64,000 nt of DNA, from the NCBI GenBank assembly GCA_020746835.1, contig JAGPNK010000003.1:806001-870000 (forward strand), read 5' to 3'. This DNA is from Stachybotrys elegans (lineage: Eukaryota; Ascomycota; Sordariomycetes; Hypocreales; Stachybotryaceae). The notes under the pieces are model-generated. The model ran no database searches, was not told the origin of the DNA, and saw nothing but the letters and a program-made list of their open reading frames with translations. Both the position numbers and the translations under genes were made by a program. Each line of letters opens with the position of its first letter. Positions within the stretch are counted from its first letter, which is position 1. This document shows, piece after piece, positions 11,491 to 22,986 of this stretch.

Positions 11491-14400
11491 TGTGGTGGTG
11501 GTGGTCTTGGGGCGGAAGGGGAGGAGGGACGAGAGCATGTGCGAGGGGAGGGAGGAAGCTGCTTGTGTGTGGAGGGTTTTGTGTGAGTGTAAGTACGTAA
11601 GAGGGGGATGGAGATGCGGGGGAGGAGGAGGAGAAGGAGGATGAATCTGGGGAGAGACAAGGAGGAAGAAGGAGAAGAAGGAGAAGAAGCTTGGAAGAGC
11701 TGCCCCGGATTCAACGATGCGCAAGTTGGCGATGCGATTTATGTACCATTGGGTTTCACATGCCCTTCGCTCGTCCTTCGTTCCTCATCCTCGTCTACGG
11801 AGCTGGATCACCTGGAGCTTCTCCAGCCTGCCTCTCCGTTTTCCCCTCACTAAAGCAAGACCAAGTTATGGGGAAGCACTAGCCTGTAGCCGCCTAACAG
11901 CTACAGTGCCTAGACAGCGAGCATGAACCCAGCAAAACGGGCCCCCCTCGCCTCTCCACGTTTCCCCTCGCTTGCCCCATGCCTAGCGATGGTTACTGCC
12001 ACGTTTTTTGTTGTATATTATTTTTCCATGCATGTGTCTTGCTTGGTGCTTTGGTTCTTGCGACCTTCGCTGACACCCCACCTTTTCTTCTGCTTCTCCT
12101 CCACCCCGGATTCAAGGGGCATGGTTCTTGCGGTCACACGACGCGGCCCCGGCTCGCAGGATCGAGAAGCAACAGACGAAAGAATGGAATGGTTGAAGCA
12201 CCATGGTTAGTTGGTTGGCTGGTTCGGAGATGGAGATGGGGAAGGGTGTGTGGCTGGGATGCGCTGCTTGTGGGGGCGTAGCATGGATGGCAAGATGGAT
12301 GCGATGGCTTCGCTCTCGTTGCTTACTTCTTATTACAGACAACTTGTGGCAGCCGAGACGCTGTCGATGCCATCTCGGCTTGCCTTGACCGAGCTCTTTC
12401 ACGAGCGCCGACCGAGATCACCAACCCGTTCCCCGCCTCTGGTCTCGGCCTTTGCGGAGCTTCAACACACATTCAATAGACCGAAGGTGCCTGTCCTGCA
12501 TAGCCGTTTTCTCAGCTGTCGGCACCTCGGACAACTCAAGTCAACCTTTACACCATCGAAGTCGCCTAGGAAGACACCGGCAGCACCTCCGCCATTGCCC
12601 TCCTCTCAGCCATCGCCATCGCCCGTCTCTCGTCCTCTCCGGCCTTTTCGCTGCTGCCTTGATAGTGGGGTTACAGACATCATGTCATACACCCCCCTCC
12701 CCCCCTACCTTCATTCCGCTTTTAGACTTTTAGGCCCCATGTCGGCGATACTTGCAGCACGGAGAGGGGCCAAGACCAAAGAACTGCTGCAGCGAACCGA
12801 GGCACAAAGAAGGAAAAAAAGAGAGAATGCGCTTGGTTTGCGCTATGAACTCAATTCATCCACTTCCGCGTGCGCGCGCCCGCAGGATTGTCTACTAACG
12901 CTTGATGCAATGGACTCAATCGGATAATGGGGACAAGGGGAACTACATACTACGTAGTGGAAGACGTCAAAAGGTCCCTGCGGACTTGACCGGTTGATCC
13001 GCTCCACATGACATGCTCCTGGGACAGCAGATTGGAGAGGCACGGAAACCTCGTCTGCTCACCACAACTAGGCAATCGACGACGACAAGTGCATGGGCCT
13101 GCGCTCCATTCTTACCCACAAGGTCCCCAGAACGCCCCCTCCGAAGCCACCGCGAACGGTTCCGTCGGCAGGGCCCCTCTGGAACTGCAAGTGGGAACTC
13201 TAATGGTTCTTGATTCCTCTTTTCGTGGTTGTATTGCCTTTATTCCACTTGGCATCGGAGCTTGTCCGACGAGTGGTCATCAAGTGGTTTGTGGTTTGGG
13301 ATGGGAGCTGTGGAATGGCCTGTGGCTTGCGTTCCAGCTGTAGACTTCTCTTCGTCATCCTGCCTCTCGCAAAAAGGTCTGGTTCGTCAAAAGGAGGGGA
13401 GGGGCAAAAGGAAACCTGGGGCAGATCGGCAACAAAAAAAAAAGCAAGGATGTCGTGGTAGAAAAGGGAAAACGCCAAGACAGGGAAAGACGTAAGGTAG
13501 GGTAACACTCGACTCTTGAGCCATGGAATGCCGCGGCACTTGTCATTGTTGCTCTCTTTTTTCCTCTCTGGTCATTTGTTCGTCAGCGAACCCATCATAC
13601 CTCAGCTTGGCTCCAGCCTCCACCATGGACTTACCATTGCAACTCTCTTTCGCAATCGGCAGGTGGTGGCGAGCTCCATCATGTCCAGCTCCAGTCTGGT
13701 CTGCCCGTCAATGCTCCGAAAGTATGCCGTCTTTGTCTCTTTCGCTCTAGTTCCCTGAGTCAGGCTATTATATCGGAACATCAGCCAACGTTGCGACATC
13801 CACTTTGCTTCGTCTTTGTTTCTCTCCTCCTCATTCTCCATCATCACCTGTCGAGTTTGTCCTCGGCTCTCGGTTGTTGCCGTCTCCCTTCTGCACAATC
13901 CCCATCTCGTAAACCCGTCACGAGGCTCAATTTTCCCATCTTCAAATCTCGGTTCATCCACCGACGTGCATTCAGACCATCATCACCCTGAAACGCCCCC
14001 TGCCTCTGCCCAGGTACATAGTCACCCATCCAATGAGGGGATCGGTCGTCGACCCATGATCGATAGTTGGCCGTTGGATTATTGGCTTGCTTACCGGGCT
14101 CGTCGGTTTGTGTGTGGCTGGACTTGACGTGCGGCACCAAGACGCAAGCCATTTCCCAGGGGAGGGGGGGCGTGTCCATCGTCCGACTCCTTGTCCTCCC
14201 GCTCCGCTCAATATCCATCCTTCCATCATCGAATCGACGGGCACCTTGCTCGGTCTGGCCCACACCCGGGGAGGGGGCGTAGTAACTCTTGCTTGCTTGC
14301 TCCTCCTTCTCCTCCGCCCAGCTCGCAATAAGCACCAACGGCTAGATTCATCTCACGACATCTGACCATCCACGTCTTCCCCCGTCTGCCCGGGCCATCG

Positions 14401-14659
14401 CAAGCATTCCCAGGCCCCTCAATCTTCCCCCATCCTCCCCAGGCGTTCGGGTTCGTCCTCGTTGCATCTTGCATGTCCCCGTGGGGTTGTGGCACGTTGC
14501 ATCTTATAAACCACGCCGTTCCCCCGCGACTTGTGCATGGTTGGAACCTCCAGGTCTGACTTTGCCCGTCCCTGTCCATCGTCTTGTCTTCATCTGCCAT
14601 CCCATCTTCCTCCCTTCCTCCCTTCACCCATCCATAGCATACCACACAACCTGGTAGCC
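11491..14659. promoter_or_regulatory. Divergent spacer, glycerol kinase / aquaglyceroporin
   Basis: An unusually long 3.17-kb interval between two divergent starts, without a supported gene. It contains six CCGAG/CTCGG pentamers within 12353-12530 (at 12353, 12374, 12389, 12412, 12444, 12526), a seventh at 12797, three more at 13862, 13869 and 13948, and one at 14249. CCCCT stress-element-like pentamers lie at 11843, 11944 and 11964. Pyrimidine-rich tracts precede the aquaglyceroporin start (14560-14650). Which sites act on which gene cannot be told from sequence. Confidence 0.5.
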
Positions 14660-15859
14660 ATGTCGGACAACAAGGCGCAGGTTCCCGTTCCTGCTCAGCA
14701 GGACATCCACAGCGAGACTTCGGTGCAGAAGGTCGAGATGGCCGGGTCCTTCTCCCACGACGAGCCTTCGTCCAGCGCCGACCTGGGACCATCCGAGGAG
14801 GAGGAGCGCGCGCAGCTGGCGTGGTCTCGATTCCGAGCCACCTGCCAGGATGCCTTCTCCGAGTTCTTTGGCACCTTTGTCCTGCTCCTCTTTGGCGACG
14901 GTGTTGTCGCTCAGGTGGTTCTTAGCGGAGGCGAGGCCGGTAACTACCAGAGCATCTCCTGGGGATGGGGGTAAGTCGTCTTCCTCTTCGTCTGTTTCTT
15001 CCCTCCCCTCCGTCGTGCTGCATTGCGGGGAAGGAACTGGCCTCCTACCCAAGTTTGATGGTATTGACATGTATACGTGACCAGTCTCGGTGTCATGCTC
15101 GGCGTCTATGTCGGTGGCAAGTCCGGAGGCCACCTCAACCCGGCCGTGACCTTTGCCAACTGCATCTTCCGCGGCCACCCGTGGCGCAAGTTCCCCGTTT
15201 ACGCCCTTGCCCAGATCCTCGGAGCCATGGCCGCTTCCGCCGTCGTATATGGAAACTACAAGTCGGCCATTGACCAGTTTGAGGGAGGCCCGGATATCCG
15301 AACCGTTGGAGGTGAAACGTCGACCGCCGGAATCTTCTGCACATACCCCCAGCCCTTCATGACCCGTACTGGAATGTTCTTCTCCGAGTTTGTGGCCAGC
15401 ACCATCCTCCAGTTTGTCATCTATGCCATGGCCGATCCCGGAAACATTGGAGCCGGTCCCTTTATGCCTCTAGGTCTTTTCTTCCTCATCTTCGGAATTG
15501 GCGCCTGCTTCGGATGGGAGACGGGCTATGCCATCAACCTGGCCCGTGACTTTGGCCCCCGCCTGGTGTCCTATATGCTCGGATACGGCCACGAGGTCTG
15601 GTCCACTGGTGGATATTACTTCTGGGTGAGTGATGAGAATGCCGATCCCTATATGCTGGCCGACGTGTTGCTGATGCGAGATGCGCGATAGATCCCCATG
15701 GTTGCTCCCTTCTTCGGCTGCACCTTTGGCGGCTTCCTGTACGACGTGTTCCTGTATGAGGGCAAGAGCCCCATCAACACGCCCATGATGGGCCTCCAGC
15801 GATTGTTCCAGCCTCGCCGCAGCGTGTGGTCCAACACGTATGCCAAGTCGTCGGTATAA
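14660..15859 (+). CDS. Aquaglyceroporin (MIP family channel)
   Basis: Exons 14660-14970, 15085-15625 and 15692-15859 give 339 residues. After a charged, Ser/Glu-rich cytosolic N-terminus (about 70 residues) come six membrane segments and two half-helix loops. Loop B is GGHLNPAVTF with a canonical NPA. Loop E is GYAINLARDFGPR with NLA instead of NPA. The D after the second motif (LARDFGPR) marks the glycerol-conducting subgroup rather than strict water channels, and yeast Fps1 also has NLA at this place. It should pass glycerol through the plasma membrane, in or out. The gene lies between glycerol kinase and GUT2 and is read in the direction of GUT2. Both introns have clean GTRAG donors and are in frame. 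Confidence 0.93.
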
Positions 15860-17860
15860 AAAAAGAAAGTTCTTCTGCAAAATAATGAAGCAGGGCCGTC
15901 CTCATCCTGGGTTCAAGAGACGGCCGCTCATCCTATGTCCAACGTAATGTAACATGAGCTCGGGAGCGGCCATCTGAATGAGCAGTAGGGGAGACGTCAT
16001 AAAAAAAAATAAGAGAGGCGGAGGTGGTGAGACGATCTCATGGAGTACTGGGAGTCGGAGTACCGGAATGTTGAGGAGCGGGCGTTATGTGCTTTTTGTT
16101 TTCTTCTTTCCTCTTCTTCTGCGCAACGAAGAAGAGATGTTGGACAGATGATACCTGAGGGAAAGGAGACCCGAGATCAACAGAAAACGCCACGCAGTGC
16201 TAGTCTGGCCCGGGCGAGTAGTTTGGCTCGGTATGGCAAGACGGCGCAAGCATGTGCAAGCAACAGCAAGAAAGAATACAGAAAACCCCTTCGCGAGGAA
16301 GATGCCAGACTTCGGGTAGCGAGAGTGTAGAGTGAGAAGAATGAAGGGAAAATACGCCTAAAGCTAAATTTACAAAAGCTATTCCGTGCTGTCTTGTGTG
16401 TGTCAAGAGTAGCTGTCGGGCGCCATTTGCAACGATGCCCGACATTGGTGGAACTAATTTCTCCGGTGCGGCTGATTGAGAGACGACAATAAGGGTCGTG
16501 GATTCAATGGAAGAGCATCGGCGAGACCAGGGTGTGACAGGACGGTGGAATTGGTGGCTTGAGACAAATGTGTAGAGCAAGGGAGCAATATCGGTTCAGG
16601 CTGGCTTAATTATTTTAGTGTATTGCATATCGTGATGGGGACATTTGTGCGACGGCTGAGCGTCAATATTCAAGGTGCTATGACGGCCAATCCTATGCGG
16701 CACGTGCGGAAGCGAGCCTTGTGGTAGGACCAGCTACCTGCAAGCCATCTGACCTGACGGGCGTCGGAGCCTGGTCTATGCAGGCTGGCGACGAGGACCG
16801 ACCGTGTTGTTGTTGGTGATGGTGGCTGTCTTTTATATGAGTTGTCCCTTCACAAAGTTCTGCACTGGCGGGAAGCCTCTTGGAAAATTCTAATCTTCTA
16901 GCGCCACACAGTACGAGGACTGGAATTTTGCTGAGCCGAGGAACATGCACCAGGTGGATTCCCCCTTTAACAACCTAAAACCAGAAACTCGGGTGGGAAG
17001 CCCGAGTCTACCGAGACACCCACACTGCACTCCTCATACTTTACCCCCCTAGAAACCCCGAGTCAATACCGAGCTACCGCATGGGATCTACACATCCCTG
17101 TCGCTTGCCGGGGTTCAGCTCGGAGCTGTCCCAAGCTTCGTCACGCTTCCCATTGTTATTTGGCCGGGGGGCTCCATCACGACTCTCCATAATGACATCG
17201 TCAGCTTCCTCGTCCTTGAACCCCGACGACATGATGGAGAGAGAGAGAGAAAGCTGAGAAGGGGGAAATGGCAGGGTCCACCAGTGGCGCGGTACTTCGG
17301 CCTTCTCCCCCGTACGTATGGACTGTGTAGAGCATGCTTCGGTTGACTGCCGGTGGCTTTGCCTTGTTGGCTGCATCGTCGTCGTCTTGTTTCACTTCGG
17401 CATATTGCGTCCGCGCCAACTTCCATGCAACCCATTCACGGACGGACAAAGGCGGTTCCCGCGAAAACGGGTCAGTTTTTGGTTTTTAGCTATCCATCCA
17501 TCCCATCGTCTTGCACTGCAGTTGGCCGTGGAGAAAACGAACCCCCACTCGTGTCCCATCCATCCCCAGACAGCCAAAGCACATGGTCATGCCAGCTCGG
17601 ATAAGCAAGCCTCACTCTCTGCCCATCTCACTTGCCCAACGCTCCTACTTTTTTTCTTCTTCTTCTTCTCTTCCTTTTAATCTTGTCCTCTCCGTCACCC
17701 TGAACCATTGTCTCCTCGCCCCCTCTCCCTCTCACTCTACAAGCATCATCACCACCTCCCTCCTCCAGCTTCTCGTCTAAGCTGTCTTGGCCGTATACCA
17801 CCTATTGGCGACGCACGACACCACTCTCCCTCCTTCGGCCCAAACCCGCCCGCGAGGCCC
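15860..17860. promoter_or_regulatory. Spacer and promoter of the GUT2 gene
   Basis: Two kilobases between the aquaglyceroporin stop and the GUT2 start, with no supported gene. Seven CCGAG/CTCGG pentamers fall within 188 bp (16936, 16988, 17002, 17011, 17058, 17069, 17119), about 740-925 bp upstream of the GUT2 ATG. Isolated copies lie at 15959, 16171, 16227 and 17596. A short GA repeat is near 17233-17250. A strong pyrimidine tract (17648-17680) and CT-rich DNA lie just before the start, as is usual near fungal transcription starts. Confidence 0.5.
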
Positions 17861-19966
17861 ATGGCGTCGTCGCGCTTCTCGACGCTCCGGCGTCCCCTCG
17901 TCGCAGCCACCGCCGCCGCTGTCACTGCCACCCTGGGCGGTGCCGTAGTCTACAGATCCTTCTCCAGCAAGAGTCACATCGTCGACGAGCCTCTTGCGCC
18001 CGTCAAGCGCGACGCCTCGGGTCGCATTGTCCCGCCCAGCTTTCCCGCCGTCAAGAGCCGCGCCGAGCACTTGGCCGACCTGCGCCGTCACGGAGCTGCC
18101 AACAAGGGTTCCCAGGACGAGTACGACCTGCTCATCATTGGCGGAGGCGCAACTGGTACCGGCATCGCCCTCGATGCGGCTACCCGCGGCCTCAAGGTCG
18201 CCCTCGTCGAGCGCGATGACTTTGCTGCCGGCACCAGCTCCAAGAGCACCAAGCTCGTCCACGGTGGTGTGCGATACCTCGAAAAGGCCGTCATGAACCT
18301 CGACTACCCCCAGCTGGAGCTCGTCATGGAGGCTCTGCACGAGCGCAAGACCTTCCTGACCATTGCTCCTCACCTCTCCAACTCGGTTCCCATTCTGCTC
18401 CCCATCCAGCGCTGGTGGGAGGCTCCCTACTTCTGGGCTGGCACCAAGGCCTACGACTTCCTCGCCGGTTCTCAGGGTCTCGAGTCTTCCTACTATATGC
18501 CCAAGAGCAAGGCCCTCGCCTCGTTCCCTCTTCTGCGCCGCAGCAATCTTGTCGGCGCTCTGGTTTACTACGACGGTCAGCACAACGACGCCCGCATGAA
18601 CTTCTCCCTCGCTCTCACGGCTGCTCTCTACGGCGCTACTGTCGTGAACCACGTCGAGGTCACTGGTCTGGAGAAGGATGCCAACGGTAGGATTTGTGGC
18701 GCCAAGGTTCGCGATACCCTGGCCTCGCTCAACAACGATTCTGCTGGTGCTACCGAGTTCACTGTTCGCGCCAAGGGTGTCATCAACGCTACCGGCCCGT
18801 TTGCCGATGCCGTTGAGCGCATGGATGATGCCTCCCGCCCGCCTATCGTTGCTCCCGCCTCTGGTGTCCACGTCATGCTCCCCGGCAACATCTGCCCCAA
18901 CCGCATGGGTCTTCTCGACGCTTCCTCCGACGGCCGAGTCATCTTTGTTCTCCCCTGGCAAGGCTACACTGTCGCTGGTACCACCGACACCGCCTGTGAT
19001 ATCGAGCAGCACCCCGTTGCGCGCAAGGAGGAGGTCAAGTTCGTCCTAAAGGAAGTCAACAAGCTCCTGACCCCCGAGGCTACTCTTACCGAAGCCGATG
19101 TCCTCTCTACCTGGTCTGGTATGTAGACTCCCTTCATGCATCAATTCATCGTCACATGCTAACGTCATCCAGGTATCCGCCCTCTGGTCAAGGATCCCAA
19201 GGCCAAGAACACCGAGTCCCTCGTTCGCAGCCATCTCGTCACCGTCTCCCCCTCGGGTCTCCTCACTTGCGCTGGTGGAAAGTGGACTACCTACCGCCAG
19301 ATGGCCGAGGACGCCGTCGACGAAGCCGTCAAGACCTTCAAGCTCACCCCCCGCGCCATGACTCAGCCCGATATCAGCGGAACCGAGCTTCCTGGCTTCA
19401 TCACCAACGGCACCTGCCGCACTCGCAATGTTCCCCTGGTCGGTGCTCATGGCTTCTCTACCCGCCTGCCCGCCGAACTCATGGAGCTGCACAAGATTGA
19501 CGCCGACATTGCCGACCACCTCGCTCACAGCTACGGAGACCGATCCTGGACCGTCCTGGCCAACGAGTCTCCCTCGGCCACCACTCGCCTGCTACCCTCC
19601 TTCCCCTTCATCGAGGCCGAGGTTCGCCATGCCGCCCGACAAGAGGCGGCATGCACCGCCGCCGATCTCATCTCGCGCCGCACTCGCCTGTCATTCCTCG
19701 ACGTCGACAGTGCTCTGATGGCCCTGCCTCGCGTCATCGACGTCATGGGCGAGGAGCTCGGCTGGAGCGAGAAGCGCAAGGCGCATGAGTGGACCGAGAC
19801 GGTTCAGTTCTTCAAGTCCATGGGCTTGGATGAGGAGAAGCTGAGCCTAACCCGGGCCGAAGTAGAGAAGAAGGGTGCTGCGCTGGCGACGCCCAAGAGA
19901 ACGCTGACTGCCGGCTCTTCCAAGGGCCTCGAGGGCACCAAGAACAACATAGAACTGCAAGCATAG
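17861..19966 (+). CDS. GUT2: Mitochondrial FAD glycerol-3-phosphate dehydrogenase
   Basis: Exons 17861-19118 and 19173-19966 give 683 residues. The N-terminus (MASSRFSTLRRPLVAATAAA) is an arginine/serine-rich presequence followed by a hydrophobic segment (ATLGGAVVY), which fits attachment at the mitochondrial inner membrane. The FAD-binding motif DLLIIGGGATGTGIALDAATRG is near residue 87. Family blocks follow: ERDDFAAGTSSKSTKLVHGG, RYLEKAV, ATGPFAD, VAGTTDTAC and, in exon 2, the IRPLV and CAGGKWTTYRQMAEDAVD segments. The enzyme oxidises glycerol-3-phosphate to dihydroxyacetone phosphate and passes electrons to ubiquinone. The end of the protein (SKGLEGTKNNIELQA) shows no calcium-binding EF hands, as is normal in fungi. 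It completes the glycerol route begun by the neighbouring channel and kinase. Confidence 0.96.
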
Positions 19967-20369
19967 ATGATGATGCATGGGATCCGGTGTCTTTGGGCGT
20001 GTAGGGATATGGCTCGGCCTACCACAATTTGTTTATACCCCTTTGGTAATGATTTTTCGTATAGATTCTGAGCGCATCAGAGTTGAGTGTATATTTAAAC
20101 TCAAGCAGTACATAGCAATCACAATCACCTTTATTGTGTCGAGACCTGAGAATTATTTATGTAATTTGTGTAATTTATGCTGTCATTCCCTGTGCAAATT
20201 ATCCAAGGGTCTTCCAAGTGGGGCTGGATTATTTTGTCATGGGCGGGACCATCCAATTCCGTCTTCGATGTTGAAGCTCCAACATCTCTTCCCCTCAAGC
20301 TCAATCTGTCGACGATTCTCAGCAGCGGCATGATTCGGTCAATGCCGCTTCGCCACTTATAACGCTTCG
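19967..20369. other. Spacer between GUT2 and GUF1
   Basis: About 400 bp, AT-rich around 20080-20200, which fits the 3' UTR and terminator of GUT2. The right half is the GUF1 promoter. No further element seen. Confidence 0.5.
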
Positions 20370-22558
20370 ATGAGCCGGGCTTGGACGGTCGGGCGAGCCT
20401 GGACCCGAACATGTCGCGCCGCACCGCCGCCGCTGCATAGCTTCTTCACCTTTCGCATCGCCCAAAACTTGCCGCGCAGAGCCTTCTCCTCGAAACCCTC
20501 GCCAACCGAGCTCGAATCCCGCATCGCCGCCATTCCCATCGAGCGCTACCGGAACTTTTGCATCGTCGCCCACATCGATCATGGCAAGAGCACGCTCAGC
20601 GACCGCTTGCTGGAGCACACTGGCACCATTTCGGCAAGCGATAGCAATAAGCAGATTCTGGTACGCCGCCGCCTCGGACGTGGAAGATAAGCGAGAGTAT
20701 GGTAATTGATATCATTTCAGGATAAGCTTGATGTAGAGCGCGAGCGAGGCATCACCGTCAAGGCTCAGACCTGTACCATGATATACAAATACAAGGGCCT
20801 AGACTACCTCCTTCACCTCGTTGATACCCCGGGCCACGTCGATTTCCGCGCCGAAGTGACGAGATCATACGCCAGCTGCGGCGGCGCCCTGCTTCTTATC
20901 GACGCCAGTCAAGGAATCCAAGCCCAGACAGTCTCCAACTTCCACCTTGCCTTTGCGCAGGATCTCGCGCTCGTCCCCGTCATCAACAAGATCGACATGC
21001 CCTCGGCCGACGTCCCTCGAGTTCTGGACCAGATGCAAACCAGCTTCGAGCTGGATCCGAAAAACGCTCTTCTCGTCAGTGCAAAGACAGGCAAAGGAAT
21101 CGCCGATGTCCTGCCCTCCGTGATTGAGAACATGCCCCATCCCATTGGCGACGAGACCCAGCCTCTCAAAATGCTCCTCGTGGACTCTTGGTACGACAAC
21201 TTTCGTGGTGTCATCTTGCTGGTCCGTGTTTTTGATGGAGCCGTGCGGCCTGGGGACAATGTCGTGTCCATGGGAACTGGCATGAAGTATACAGTCGGGC
21301 AGGTCGGCATCCAATACCCGGATGCAACGCCCCAGAGCGTCCTTCGTGCTGGCCAGGTGGGCTATGTCTACTTCAACCCCGGAATGAAGAGGATACAGGA
21401 TGCCAAGCTCGGAGATACCTTCACGACTGTTGCCCACGAGGACATTGTTGAGCCGTGCCCGGGCTTTGAGGAGCCCAAGCCCATGGTCTTTGTGGCAGCA
21501 TTCCCGACCGATCAAGGCGACTACCACCGCCTGGCAGATAGCATCAATCAGCTCGTACTCAACGACCGAAGTGTGACGCTGCAGAAGGATCACTCCGAGG
21601 CCCTCGGCGCCGGTTGGCGTCTGGGGTTCTTGGGCAGCTTGCACTGCTCCGTCTTCCAGGATCGTCTGCGTCAAGAGCACGGACGTGATCTAATCATTAC
21701 CGAACCTACCGTGCCTACCAAGGTCATTTGGGCTGATGGGTCCGAGGAGATTATCAAGAACCCGGCCCTCTTCCCCGACCAAGGTGATGCGCGTTTGCGA
21801 GGCTCCCAGGTTCTCGAGCCGTAAGTAGACCCCACAACTTGCGTTGGCAGCATCTCACATGTAACAGTTATGTATTGGCAACCATGACGCTTCCCGAGGA
21901 GTATCTCGGACGTGTTATCGAGCTGTGCGAAGCGAATCGCGGCACCCAGAAGAGCATCGAGTTCTTCCACACTACCCAGGTCATTGTGGTATACGAGATC
22001 CCCGCCGCACAGCTTGTAGATGACCTGTTTGGAAAGCTCAAGGGCGCCACGTAAGCCGTGCAATCATGTCATAGGTCCTCATGGAAACTAACAGTTGGAA
22101 CAGCAAAGGTTATGCTACGCTAGATTACGAGGATGCTGGCTGGCGAGAAAGCAAACTCGCCAAGATCCAGCTCTTGGTCAATAAGCAGCCCGTTGACGCC
22201 ATCTGTCGCGTGGTGCATACGTCGCAGGTAGATCGCCTCGGACGACACTGGGTCACAAAGTTCAAAGAACATGTTGATCGCCAGATGTTTGGTACGTATC
22301 TTCCCCTACAACCCTAGCGAGGGATAATTCACTGACGCTTGCGCAGAGGTCGTCATTCAAGCAGCAGTCGGCAACCGCGTCGTCGCTCGCGAGACCATCA
22401 AGCCGTTCCGCAAAGACGTGCTTGCAAAGCTGCACGCCAGCGACATCACGCGAAGGAGGAAGCTGCTCGAGAAGCAAAAGGCGGGCCGGAAGCGACTTCG
22501 GGCTGTGGGCAACGTCATGATTGACCAATCTGCGTTCCAAAACTTCCTGGCGAAATAA
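20370..22558 (+). CDS. GUF1: Mitochondrial elongation factor 4 (GUF1/LepA)
   Basis: Five exons (20370-20660, 20721-21820, 21868-22050, 22104-22291, 22347-22558) give 657 residues, the usual size. A basic presequence ([19 protein letters not shown]) directs import into mitochondria. GTPase motifs are intact: G1 AHIDHGKS, G2 region [13 protein letters not shown]3 DTPGHVDF, G4 NKIDMP, G5 VSAKTG. LepA-specific regions follow, ending in the lysine-rich C-terminal domain [26 protein letters not shown]. The factor binds mitochondrial ribosomes and supports translation fidelity, especially under stress. All introns are 46-60 nt with standard borders. Confidence 0.96.
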
Positions 22559-22986
22559 GGTCGAACCGCGGCGTTTGTAACATTTGTATCATCACCACCC
22601 TGTACTATTGCACGGAAACGAACTTTTGAGGGACGGGGGCGGGGTATTGATAGAGAAATTTAGGGACATATTGGATCGTGCGATTCCCATCCGGCATGGT
22701 GAAATCGGGGCCGGGCATTGGTAGCGCGCCCATACAAGCCTTGCCTCGATGTTCTATCCGTGTAGTCGAGGTCATTGTGGCAGCAATCACGTGAGACAAC
22801 CACTGACTCATGGTCTACGAAAGGTACTTGCCTTCTCTCAACAAACTCCCTCACCTGAATGTCACTCAACACATACTTCGAGCCACTACACTGCCTCCTT
22901 ATCCACGGCCGCAATCTCGACTCATAAGAGCCCTTCCTGGAATTTTGCACCAAACTTTTCCCTCAAATCACTCACTTTATTTCACC
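22559..22986. other. Spacer between GUF1 and phosphoglycerate-mutase-like gene
   Basis: About 430 bp. It should hold the 3' end of GUF1 and the promoter of the next gene. Nothing else recognised. Confidence 0.45.

Noticed and set aside
10333..11586. 417-codon open frame on the + strand
   Set aside because: Antisense shadow of glycerol kinase; the GC-rich third positions of the real gene remove stops. No family features.
12211..12927. 238-codon open frame in the kinase/aquaglyceroporin spacer
   Set aside because: No recognisable domain, odd composition, and it overlaps the dense pentamer group; treated as noncoding.
14226..14792. 188-codon open frame on the - strand
   Set aside because: Overlaps the aquaglyceroporin first exon and leader; Arg/Gly-rich random translation.
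17777..19012. 411-codon open frame on the - strand
   Set aside because: Antisense shadow of GUT2.
20865..21680. 271-codon open frame on the - strand
   Set aside because: Antisense shadow of GUF1.
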